Shown here one piece after another: positions 50,187 through 57,949 of a stretch of 64,000 nucleotides of DNA. Origin of the DNA: Duffyella gerundensis (GTDB taxonomy: Bacteria > Pseudomonadota > Gammaproteobacteria > Enterobacterales > Enterobacteriaceae); NCBI RefSeq assembly GCF_001517405.1, contig NZ_LN907828.1, positions 434,001-498,000 on the forward strand, read 5' to 3'. The notes under the pieces are model-generated. The model was not told where the DNA came from. It worked only from the letters and a program-made list of their open reading frames with translations, and made no database searches. Position numbers and translations under genes: made by a program. Numbering within the stretch: the stretch's first letter is position 1; every line of letters begins with the position of its first letter.

Positions 50187-50505
50187 TGAATGTGCGCGCT
50201 GGCTGGCGAGCGGTACGAGCCAGCGAATCAACACAGAGGCGGCTTTTTCTGACGCAGGTGTGCTCGTCATTCACCGTGTCATCGTTGCCGCCAGGTATAT
50301 CCGTTAAAAGCGCATCTGACGTCAGTTCGTACGCGGGGGCAGAAAAAATAATATCCTCCATAAAGGATAAATAACCGTGCGTTACGTTTTGTTATTCTGT
50401 CAACGCTGCTCATAATACGATAACGCAATGTTGCAGAGATCTGCACAACACGGCGTGAACTTCTGGTAAAGTAGCCGAACACACGCAAGGAGTCTGGAAT
50501 ACGTA
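50187..50505. other. Intergenic region before the BLUF-EAL gene
   Basis: About 320 bases without a convincing gene. No terminator with a U-run is clear after the giant kinase. The BLUF gene's promoter should be here, but I cannot place it with confidence. Confidence 0.45.
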
Positions 50506-51699
50506 ATGTTGTCGACAATTATCTATCGCAGTCATCTTGCCGATGACGTTCCGATTAAATCTCTGGAGTACCTGGCGGAAAAAGCGAATAAACTGAATAG
50601 TTTATTTAACGTGACCGGGATTCTTCTGTTCAATGGCACCCACTTTTTCCAGGTGCTGGAAGGCCCGGAAGAGGCAGTTCTCGACATTTATGGCCGTATC
50701 TTAAGCGATACCCGCCATCACAATGTTGTTGAATTAATGCGCGATCACGGTCCTGCGCGTCGTTTCGGTAACGCCGGTATGGAGCTGTTCGATCTGCGTC
50801 AGTACGACAAAGAATCGGTATTGCAGGCGGTGCTGGATAAAGGCACCTCAAAATATCGCCTGACCTATGATGATCGGGCACTGCAATTTCTGCGTACTTT
50901 TGTCGAGGCACGTGAAAAAGAGAACTATTTTGAGGTCCCACCGGCGGACTACTGGGATTTCATTACCGATGATGTGCTGGCTTCGGTAGATGCCGCGGAT
51001 GCGTCGGGTACAGGCAACCATCATTTCGCCTTCCAGCCGATTATCGATCCCTTCGCTCGTCAGATTGTATCGCTTGAGGCGGTGTTCTGTCCGGATGAGA
51101 ACGCAGCGGAACTGACGCAGGACGCGATCTATGCGCTGGATCTTGAGTCGAAAGCCACGGCCTTTGCGCTGGCGAAAAAGCTCGGCATCGAAGGCCTGAC
51201 GCTGTCGGTTAACCTGCTGCCGATGTCACTGGTGGTGGTGCCAGACGCGGTTGAAAAGCTGATTGAGGCGATGAAAGCCAGCGATCTGGTGCCAGAGCAG
51301 GTTGTAGTGGAAGTCACTGAAAATGAAGTGATTTCCCGACTTGATGAGTTTGAAAGCGCGATCAAAAAGCTGAAGTCTGCCGGTATCAGCGTGGCCATTG
51401 ATGATTTTGGCGCCGGTTCTGCCGGACTGCTGCTGTTAACGCGTTTCCAGCCCGACAAGATCAAAATCGACCGCAATATCATCAGCGACGTGCACAAAAG
51501 CGGTCCGAAGCAGGCGATCGTGCAGGCGATTCTGAAATGCTGTTCATCGCTGGAGATTGCCGTGACGGCGGAAGGCGTTGAAAAGCCGGAAGAGTGGATG
51601 TGGCTCGAAGCAGCCGGTATTTTTCACTTCCAGGGCTCGCTGTTCGCCACGCCGAAACGCAACGGTATTCCCGCGGTCTCCTGGCCTGAAAAAAACTGA
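50506..51699 (+). CDS. BLUF-EAL blue-light sensor (BluF/YcgF-like)
   Basis: The 397-residue protein has an N-terminal BLUF domain (1-95) with flavin-contacting Y7, N31 and Q49, at the same relative spacing as in AppA. A linker leads to a C-terminal EAL domain (about 165-390). There EAL reads EAV (SLEAVF), but the other residues look conserved: N in SVNLLPMSL, E in VEVTENEV, DD in AIDDFGAGS, K in DKIKIDR, E in TAEGVEKPE and Q in FHFQGSL. So it could still bind or hydrolyse c-di-GMP, or act as an anti-repressor like E. coli BluF. AAGGAG precedes ATG 50506. It is monocistronic with a hairpin terminator. Confidence 0.92.
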   Translation: MLSTIIYRSHLADDVPIKSLEYLAEKANKLNSLFNVTGILLFNGTHFFQVLEGPEEAVLDIYGRILSDTRHHNVVELMRDHGPARRFGNAGMELFDLRQYDKESVLQAVLDKGTSKYRLTYDDRALQFLRTFVEAREKENYFEVPPADYWDFITDDVLASVDAADASGTGNHHFAFQPIIDPFARQIVSLEAVFCPDENAAELTQDAIYALDLESKATAFALAKKLGIEGLTLSVNLLPMSLVVVPDAVEKLIEAMKASDLVPEQVVVEVTENEVISRLDEFESAIKKLKSAGISVAIDDFGAGSAGLLLLTRFQPDKIKIDRNIISDVHKSGPKQAIVQAILKCCSSLEIAVTAEGVEKPEEWMWLEAAGIFHFQGSLFATPKRNGIPAVSWPEKN

Positions 51700-51710
51700 T
51701 GCGTCAGCTG

Positions 51711-51730
51711 CCTGCACAGTGCTGTGCAGG
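51711..51730 (+). terminator. Terminator after the BLUF-EAL gene
   Basis: CCTGCACAG and CTGTGCAGG flank TG to form a 9-base stem, followed by TGGTTT. It lies between the BLUF-EAL and the convergent HxlR gene. Confidence 0.55.
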
Positions 51731-51753
51731 TGGTTTGATGGCAGGCGCCGTGC

Positions 51754-52146
51754 TTAGCCGCGCGCCTGCCGCTGTTGCATCACGTCTCCGGTATTCTCCT
51801 CAATCCAGTCAGCCAGCATGGCAACGTGTGCTGCAACCTGTTCACCGCTCGGCGTGAGATCGTACTCCACGCGCGGCGGAATAACCGGATAAGCGGTTCG
51901 TCTGACAAAACCATCTTCTTCCAGCCGTTGCAGGGTTAGCGCCAGCATACGTTCGCTCACGCCGGTGGCTTTTCGTCTCAGTTCGCTGAAGCGCAGCGTG
52001 CCGTCGCGTAATGCAATCAGGCACAGCACGCCCCACAGGCTGGTGACGTGTTTAAACACCTCGCGCGAAGGACAGTCAACGCTGGTCAACTCGCCGCGGC
52101 GCAGCGCAGCGGTCAATCCGGACGCCGGTTTTTCTGCCTCTTTCAT
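51754..52146 (-). CDS. ytfH: HxlR-family winged-helix regulator (YtfH-like)
   Basis: The 130-residue protein closely follows E. coli YtfH: CPSREVFKHVTSLWGVLCLI, ALRDGTLRFSELRRKATGVS, ERMLALTLQRLEEDGFVRRT, VEYDLTPSGEQVAAHVAMLA. The winged helix is complete, and the conserved Cys in DCPSRE is the residue that senses electrophiles in HxlR relatives. It is divergent from the qorB-like gene, exactly as ytfH and qorB (ytfG) are arranged in E. coli, so it probably controls that quinone oxidoreductase. Confidence 0.88.
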   Translation of the reverse strand: MKEAEKPASGLTAALRRGELTSVDCPSREVFKHVTSLWGVLCLIALRDGTLRFSELRRKATGVSERMLALTLQRLEEDGFVRRTAYPVIPPRVEYDLTPSGEQVAAHVAMLADWIEENTGDVMQQRQARG

Positions 52147-52170
52147 ATTTTTTCCTTACTAACATTTTTG

Positions 52171-52194
52171 TACGTACTTCTTTTAAGTGCGGTA
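52171..52194. promoter_or_regulatory. Candidate HxlR operator
   Basis: TACGTACTT and AAGTGCGGTA face each other around CTTTT in the ytfH-qorB gap, an imperfect inverted repeat of the kind HxlR proteins bind. The function is inferred. Confidence 0.4.
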
Positions 52195-52240
52195 TGAGTT
52201 TATGGTTTCTCTCACTTAACAGCAATAGCGGAGTTTCACT

Positions 52241-53137
52241 GTGGAATCATTACTTCTCGTTACCGGCGCATCGGGCCAGCTTGGCCAGGCAGTGTTACAG
52301 CATCTGACCAGCACGCTGGATATCCCGGCTAATCGCATCGTCGCCGCCAGTCGCCAGCCGGAGCGACTTGCCAGCTGGGCCGCCAAAGGCGTGCAGGTGC
52401 GCGAACTCGATTTTGAAAAACCGGCCAGCTTTGCGGCGGCACTATCAGGCATTGAGCGGGCGTTATTGATCAGCACCGATACCCTCGACCGGCCAGGCCA
52501 GCGCCTGCAGCAGCATCAGAATGCTGTTACTGGTTTTGCAACGGCCGGTGTTCAGCATGTGGTCTACACCTCCGCACCTCATCCTGAGGGTGCACCGCTG
52601 CTGATCGCCCCCGACCACCTGGGCACCGAAGAGGCGCTGGCAGCCAGCGAACTGCCGGGCTGGACGGTGCTGCGCAATCACTGGTATTTCGAAAATCTTG
52701 CGATGTCGATTCCGGCTGCCATCGCCTCAGGCCAGTGGTACAGCGCAGACGAAGGGCAGGGCAGCGCCGATATCGCGCGTGACGATCTGGCGTTGGCCGC
52801 CGCCGTGGCGCTTGCAGGAACAGAAACCGGTAAAAAGACCTGGACCCTTTCCGGCCCCGAATCACTGACCAAACAGCAGATTGCCGCGGCCATCGCCGGA
52901 GTGGTGAATAAGCCGATTACGGTGGTGCAAGTCCCGCTGGAATCGCTGGTGCAGGGTATGATGGCGGCGGGCCTGCCGGAGCCGCTGGCACGTATTTTCG
53001 CCTCGTTTGATGCCAATACCGCCGCCGGGCGCGTCGCGGCGGTGACCACCGACTTCAAACAGTTAACCGGCCGTGAGCCACAACGTTTCCATCACTGGCT
53101 GGAAAACCATCGTGGCCTGTTTACCGGCGAGCGTTAA
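52241..53137 (+). CDS. qorB: NmrA-type NAD(P)H:quinone oxidoreductase (QorB-like)
   Basis: The 298-residue protein has the Rossmann motif LLVTGASGQLGQAVLQHLTS, SRQPERLASWAAKGVQVREL and later WTVLRNHWYFENL, matching E. coli QorB (YtfG). It reduces quinones with NADPH, protecting from electrophile stress. Start is GTG 52241, eight bases after CGGAG. It is divergent from the ytfH-like regulator. The genome neighbourhood is the same pair as in E. coli. Confidence 0.87.
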   Translation: MESLLLVTGASGQLGQAVLQHLTSTLDIPANRIVAASRQPERLASWAAKGVQVRELDFEKPASFAAALSGIERALLISTDTLDRPGQRLQQHQNAVTGFATAGVQHVVYTSAPHPEGAPLLIAPDHLGTEEALAASELPGWTVLRNHWYFENLAMSIPAAIASGQWYSADEGQGSADIARDDLALAAAVALAGTETGKKTWTLSGPESLTKQQIAAAIAGVVNKPITVVQVPLESLVQGMMAAGLPEPLARIFASFDANTAAGRVAAVTTDFKQLTGREPQRFHHWLENHRGLFTGER

Positions 53138-53139
53138 AA

Positions 53140-53168
53140 AAGAAAACGGCCTGCTTAGCGCAGGCCGT
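53140..53168 (-). terminator. Intrinsic terminator of the NlpA/MetQ gene
   Basis: ACGGCCTGC (53146-53154) and GCAGGCCGT (53160-53168) form a 9-base stem. Read on the minus strand it is followed by TTTTCTTTTTT. Confidence 0.88.
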
Positions 53169-53196
53169 TGCAACCATCAGGAGGCAATCCGTGGCA

Positions 53197-53997
53197 TTAC
53201 CAGCCCTGAATCGCGTCGCCTTTGTAGACTTCTTTCGCTTTGGCTGCGACTTCCGGCGACTGTAACGCCGCTTTCAGCTTCTGAATTTTATCGCTGTCTT
53301 TGTCTTCTTCACGCGAAACCAGTGCGTTAACGTACGGCGAAGCCGCGCCCTCGCGGAACAGGCCATCACGGGTTGAAGATAATCCCGCCTGCGCAGAGAA
53401 GTTGGTGTTAATAATCGACAGCGTGACATTTGGATCGTCAAGCGTACGGGTCAGCTGCGGGGTATCCACTTCGGCCAGCTTCAGATGTTTCGGATTGGCA
53501 ACGATGTCGAGCGTAGTCGGAAGATAACCCACGCCGTCCTTGAGCTTGATTAAGCCCTGTGCCTGCATCAGCAGCAGGCTGCGGCCCAGCGTGGTCGCTT
53601 CATTGGAAATGGTAATGGTTGCGCCATCCGGCAGTTCATTGATGTTTTTAATTTTGTGGGAATAGGCGGCAATTGGGAAAACAAAGGTTTTTCCGACTAC
53701 GGCAAATTTATAACCGCGCGCTTTGGTTTGATCTTCAAGATAAGGCAGACTCTGGAAGGCGTTGGCATCGACATCTTTGCCGCTCAGCGCTTCATTCGGC
53801 AGCACATAATCGTTGAAGGAGACCACTTCGACATCCAGCTTGTATTTATCTTTGGCGACTTTCTGTACTTCTTCCCAGATTGCCTGATCCGGTCCGGTAT
53901 TGATGGCAACTTTGACTTTATTGTCGTTATCGGGTGAACAGGCGGATAACAGTAAAACGGAGCTGGCGAGTAACGCCGTAAGCAAACCTTTAAACAT
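53197..53997 (-). CDS. NlpA/MetQ family substrate-binding lipoprotein
   Basis: The 266-residue protein has a lipoprotein signal with LLLSAC (Cys at residue 20), then the NlpA/MetQ fold: LDVEVVSFNDYVLPNEALSG, DANAFQSLPYLEDQTKARGY, ISNEATTLGRSLLLMQAQGL and SPYVNALVSREEDKDSDKIQ. MetQ binds methionine for the MetNI importer; here no metNI genes adjoin, as for the orphan NlpA of E. coli, so the ligand may be methionine or a related compound taken up by a remote transporter. It is monocistronic with its own terminator. Confidence 0.88.
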   Translation of the reverse strand: MFKGLLTALLASSVLLLSACSPDNDNKVKVAINTGPDQAIWEEVQKVAKDKYKLDVEVVSFNDYVLPNEALSGKDVDANAFQSLPYLEDQTKARGYKFAVVGKTFVFPIAAYSHKIKNINELPDGATITISNEATTLGRSLLLMQAQGLIKLKDGVGYLPTTLDIVANPKHLKLAEVDTPQLTRTLDDPNVTLSIINTNFSAQAGLSSTRDGLFREGAASPYVNALVSREEDKDSDKIQKLKAALQSPEVAAKAKEVYKGDAIQGW

Positions 53998-54224
53998 GAA
54001 CGTATCCCTTCAGAAAAGTTAAGTGCTGGATAGTAATATAAGTCACGGAAACTGCACACTTCCGCCGCGATATAACTTATAACGCGGCATCATAACCTGC
54101 CGGTAAAAGGCAGCAGATTATGAGTTGCTTATTAATAACGCAGTCAGGCCGCAGCTGGTGTGGGTCGCCAGCGAAAGCGGGATTTGTTGTTACACTTGTA
54201 GCACCTGAACAAACTGAGGTTATT

Positions 54225-55190
54225 ATGAAATTAGGCTTTGCGTGTAAATATCTTGATGCGGATTTTAAACAGCCATTCCCTTTTAAGGCCACCACCCGCA
54301 CGCGTTTTTTAAGCCTGAAACAAGAAGAGCAGTCTGCGCTGCTGTATCAGCTTGCTACCAATAATCTTAATCATCTGCTGGCAACCTTTAACGCGCTGGC
54401 GACCCAGCCCGACGCACTAAGAATGATGCGTATCGGCAGCGATCTGCTGCCATTATTTACCGTGCCCGAAGCCAGCCGTCTTTATCAGGAACTGCTGCCC
54501 GATCTGGCACCTTTGTTTACCGCCTGCGGTGAAGTGGCAAAGGCCAATAATATTCGCCTCTCGTTTCATCCGGGACAATATTCGGTGCTGGCGTCCGATA
54601 ATCCGCTGGTAGTGGAACGCGCGCTGGAAGATGTGGAATACCACGCGCTTTGCGCGGTGATGCTTGGCTATGGTCGTGCGTTTCAGGACTTCAAAATTAA
54701 TATTCATATGAACGGCAAACAGGGTTTTGCCGGTTTTCAGGCGGCGTTCGGCAAACTCAGCGAGGAAGCGCGGCGCATGCTGACGGTCGAAAACGATGAA
54801 ATCTCCTGTTCGCTGGATGATGTCCTGCAGGCGGCAGAGTTGTGCCCGGTGGTGCTCGATATTCATCACCACTGGGTAAAAGAGAACGAATTTATTACGC
54901 CTGACGATGCGCGTATTGAACGCATCAAAGCATCGTGGCGAGGCGTCAGACCGGTGTTGCACTACTCGATCTCGCAGGAAGGGCTGATCCCGGAAACCGG
55001 CTTTCCCGATCAGCTTACGCTGGGCATCGGGAAGTCGAAGCTGCGGGCGCATTCCGACTTCTATTTCAATGACACGTTGAATAACTGGGCGCTGTCGTTT
55101 GCAGATTTTGACATCATGTGTGAGGTCAAAATGAAAAACATCGCTCGCGATCGGCTGTGGCAACACGGCATGTTACAGAAAAACACGTAA
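54225..55190 (+). CDS. uvsE: UV damage endonuclease UvsE/UvdE family
   Basis: The 321-residue TIM-barrel protein (MKLGFACKYLDADFKQPFPF) has MRIGSDLLPLF, LSFHPGQYSVLASDNPLVVE (His metal ligand), INIHMNGKQGFAGF, TVENDEISCSLDDVLQAAEL (Glu) and VVLDIHHHWVK (His pair), the metal-site pattern of UvdE. These enzymes nick DNA 5' of pyrimidine dimers and abasic sites, an alternative to UvrABC. ATG 54225 follows GAGG; longer in-frame starts to 54120 are not supported. A terminator follows immediately. Confidence 0.88.
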   Translation: MKLGFACKYLDADFKQPFPFKATTRTRFLSLKQEEQSALLYQLATNNLNHLLATFNALATQPDALRMMRIGSDLLPLFTVPEASRLYQELLPDLAPLFTACGEVAKANNIRLSFHPGQYSVLASDNPLVVERALEDVEYHALCAVMLGYGRAFQDFKINIHMNGKQGFAGFQAAFGKLSEEARRMLTVENDEISCSLDDVLQAAELCPVVLDIHHHWVKENEFITPDDARIERIKASWRGVRPVLHYSISQEGLIPETGFPDQLTLGIGKSKLRAHSDFYFNDTLNNWALSFADFDIMCEVKMKNIARDRLWQHGMLQKNT

Positions 55191-55191
55191 A

Positions 55192-55217
55192 AACAGAGGC
55201 CGTTTCGGCCTCTGTTT
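55192..55217. terminator. Bidirectional terminator
   Basis: AGAGGCCG and CGGCCTCT enclose TTT, with AAAAAC before and GTTTC after, between the convergent uvsE and MFS genes. Confidence 0.82.
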
Positions 55218-55223
55218 CAGGCC

Positions 55224-56513
55224 TTACTCCGTCGCCAACGCACGCAGCGATGCCACGCCTTTTTCACGCACCAGCACCGCCAGCAACAGCATTCCGGCTA
55301 ACGCGAGCAGGCTCGCCAGTACAAAGGCAGTGTGATAACCGCCGCCGTACTGGATAAGGAAGCCGGTAATCCCCGGCGACAGAATTCCCGCCAGATTGGC
55401 CAGCAGATGCACAAACCCGCCAGCGGTGCCGATGCGGCCGGGCGGCACAATGTCCTGCAGCAGCGACCAGCACGCCTGCGGCGTCATGTAGGCGAAGACG
55501 CTGGCGAGGGTAATTAGCGTCACCGCGCTGACTACGTTGCTGCTCCAGGCGGTAAGCATTACACAGACCGCTGCCACCGCCAGACCCACAAAGATCACCA
55601 GCTTGCGCGACAGCAGAAAGTTGTGCGTCCGCCGATAGAGCATATCCGATACCATGCCTCCGCCCAGAAAGCCCACCGTCGCACCCAACCAGGGCAGCAC
55701 GCCGATAATGCTCATGCTTTTAATATCCAGATGCTGAAAGTCCGTGAGATAGCTGGGCAGCCAGGAGAGAAAAAAGAACTGGATATAGTTAAAGCAGAAG
55801 AAGGCACTGGCGACGCCGAGCACCGGCAGGGAAAAAACGTAACGCCACAATGAATGCGGGTCCTGCTGCGGCGAGGCTGCGCTTTTCAGGCTTGCCGGAC
55901 GATTTCGTGCGATGTAGTCACTCTCTTCCTGACTGACGCGCGGATGCTGCTCCGGCTTATCGCGAAACAGCAGCAGCCAGCAGCCTACCCAGATAAACCC
56001 CAGCAGCGCGATGACCACAAAGGCGATGCGCCAGCCGAAGTGCCAGCCGACCAGCCCTACAATGGGCGCGGCGATGGCGGCGCCCAGCGGCTGGCCAGCG
56101 TTGGTGAATCCTACCGCCCGACCCACTTCCTGTTTGGGGAACCAGTTGGCGATCGACTTGTTGGTGGTGGTGCCCATCGGACCTTCACCCACGCCAAACA
56201 GCATGCGCACAATCAGCAGATGTGCAAAGCCGGTGACCAACGCGGTTGCGCCACAGAACAACGACCAGATGGTGGCCGCCCAGGCGTAGACGCGGCGTGG
56301 ACCGAAGCGATCGGCACACCAGCCGCCAATAAAACAGAATGCGCAGTAGCCGATGAAAAAGCAGCTAAACAGAATGCCCATCTGCGCGTCATTAATGTGC
56401 AGATCCTGTTTGACCAGCGGTGCCATCACTGACAGCGCGGCGCGGTCGAGATAGTTAAGCATGCCGGCAAAAAAGAGCAGCAGGGCGATGACCACCCGGT
56501 AGCGTTTAAACAT
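55224..56513 (-). CDS. MFS transporter, anion:cation symporter (ACS) family
   Basis: The 429-residue protein has twelve helices and the ACS/GudP pattern: FFAGMLNYLDRAALSVMAPL, GWCADRFGPRRVYAWAATIW (motif A) and EGPMGTTTNKSIANWFPKQE, where sugar-acid transporters carry their substrate-binding region. ACS members import hexuronates, glucarate, galactarate or tartrate. ATG 56513 is used, seven bases after AGGGAA; its start overlaps the enolase-superfamily gene by eight bases, so the two form an operon for an acid sugar. Confidence 0.88.
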   Translation of the reverse strand: MFKRYRVVIALLLFFAGMLNYLDRAALSVMAPLVKQDLHINDAQMGILFSCFFIGYCAFCFIGGWCADRFGPRRVYAWAATIWSLFCGATALVTGFAHLLIVRMLFGVGEGPMGTTTNKSIANWFPKQEVGRAVGFTNAGQPLGAAIAAPIVGLVGWHFGWRIAFVVIALLGFIWVGCWLLLFRDKPEQHPRVSQEESDYIARNRPASLKSAASPQQDPHSLWRYVFSLPVLGVASAFFCFNYIQFFFLSWLPSYLTDFQHLDIKSMSIIGVLPWLGATVGFLGGGMVSDMLYRRTHNFLLSRKLVIFVGLAVAAVCVMLTAWSSNVVSAVTLITLASVFAYMTPQACWSLLQDIVPPGRIGTAGGFVHLLANLAGILSPGITGFLIQYGGGYHTAFVLASLLALAGMLLLAVLVREKGVASLRALATE

Positions 56514-57678
56514 GGTGGCTTCCCTCTGTGGCAGCAATTCGATGGTGTGAAATACGGTAGCGCTGGAGCACGGCGGGATCGGGTTGATAGCCGAGTCCGG
56601 GCGCAGACGAAAGGGTAAAGTTCACCGCGGTTGGCAGCTCGGGATAGAGCGCCGCCTCAAAGGTGATCCACGGCACTTCCATTTTGATCGCAGGCGGCAG
56701 AGTGGCAACCAGATGCGCGGTCGCCAGCATGCCAGCGCCATAATAGAAGCAGTGCGGCACCACGGTGACCTTGTGTTGTCGGGCAAGAGCGAACACGCGC
56801 AGTGCCGCGCTAATGCCGCCGACTTTTGCCACACTTGGCTGCACAATATCCACGGCATTTAACGCCATTAAGTGAGCAAAACCGTGGTCGCCATCGGCGT
56901 TTTCGCCCGCCGCAATCGGCACGCCAATTTCGCGCAGCGCCGACAACGCTGCATAGTCATCCGGCGGCCAGATCGGCTCTTCCAGCCAGACCAGATTAAG
57001 CGAGCGCAGGGCATGCGCTTGCTGCACCGCCTGCTCCGGCGTCCACGGACAGTTAACGTCAACCATTAATTCAACGGTTTCAGGCAGTGCGCGGCGGGCC
57101 GCCGTGATGGCGGCAACTTCCGTTTCATGCAGCTTTAGCGTGGTAAAACCCTGCTGCTGTGCCTGCACCACCTGCTTAGCGACCGCTTCGGGATCGTTGT
57201 CATAACTGACGAGGCTGGCGTAGCGTTCGATGTGTTGTCGTTGCGCGCCCAGCAGTTGCCACAGTGGCTGTTGCAGATGCTGGCCGAGCAGATCCCACAG
57301 CGCGACATCCAGCGCCGAAAGCGCAAAACGTACCGGCCCGCTGCGTCCGAAGGCATGCAGCGCCTGTTCTGCCTGCTGCATTAACGCTTCTATTTGTCCG
57401 CTATTTTCAGGCATCGAACGTTGCAAAAAGAACGGTGCCACCAGCGAGCGCAGCGCCTGTTCAGTCACCGGGTTTGCCAGGTGACCAAAGGCTTCACCCC
57501 AGCCACACAGGCCGCTGGTGGTTTCCACTTTCACCAGCAGCGTTTCCATTTTGCGTAAGGAAGGTGACGCGGCATTAAAGGTGGTTTCTTCACGCTGCGG
57601 CGGGCGGCGATGCGCATGAAAAGGAATCGCAATGCGCATAACCTCAATTGATGATATTTCCAAAGTGATACCTCGCAT
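56506..57678 (-). CDS. Mandelate racemase / enolase-superfamily dehydratase
   Basis: The 390-residue protein has the full active-site set: KLHE (second-half KxxE), metal ligands D in VDVNCPW, E in VWLEEPIW and E in AAGENADGDHG, K in PSVAKVGGISAAL, and a His in VVPHCFYYGAG. This matches acid-sugar dehydratases or racemases of the MR subgroup. Together with the ACS transporter it suggests uptake and dehydration of an aldonic or aldaric acid. ATG 57678 is used; a TTG at 57663 has a better GAGGT site and is possible. Confidence 0.88.
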   Translation of the reverse strand: MRGITLEISSIEVMRIAIPFHAHRRPPQREETTFNAASPSLRKMETLLVKVETTSGLCGWGEAFGHLANPVTEQALRSLVAPFFLQRSMPENSGQIEALMQQAEQALHAFGRSGPVRFALSALDVALWDLLGQHLQQPLWQLLGAQRQHIERYASLVSYDNDPEAVAKQVVQAQQQGFTTLKLHETEVAAITAARRALPETVELMVDVNCPWTPEQAVQQAHALRSLNLVWLEEPIWPPDDYAALSALREIGVPIAAGENADGDHGFAHLMALNAVDIVQPSVAKVGGISAALRVFALARQHKVTVVPHCFYYGAGMLATAHLVATLPPAIKMEVPWITFEAALYPELPTAVNFTLSSAPGLGYQPDPAVLQRYRISHHRIAATEGSHHV

Positions 57679-57898
57679 AAGGGTATCCCAGCCAGCCGGG
57701 ATAACGGTAACCTGTTCAAATCATTAGCGAGTATAGGAATGCAGCCGCGGTGCGGCATCAGGCGAAAGCCTAAGGATAAGTGGGCATGAACGTTGCTTTT
57801 TGGGCAACTGGACAGCCAGTAACGGAAAGGATCACAAAATAACGCAGGTGATGACGGTGAGTAACGAGTTTACGTGAGCATGCGCCGCAGACAGGCAA

Positions 57899-57932
57899 AA
57901 AAAACGCCATCAACGCGTTAACGTTGATGGCG
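57899..57932 (-). terminator. Intrinsic terminator of the bet operon
   Basis: CGCCATCAACG (57905-57915) and CGTTGATGGCG (57922-57932) form an 11-base stem. On the minus strand a run of eight Ts follows. It lies 18 bases after the betA stop. Confidence 0.92.
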
Positions 57933-57949
57933 CTGATTGCCGCAACAAT

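Noticed and set aside
50187..50374. A 63-codon frame after the giant kinase
   Set aside because: No ribosome-binding site, domain or conservation clue; Ser-rich shadow of non-coding DNA.
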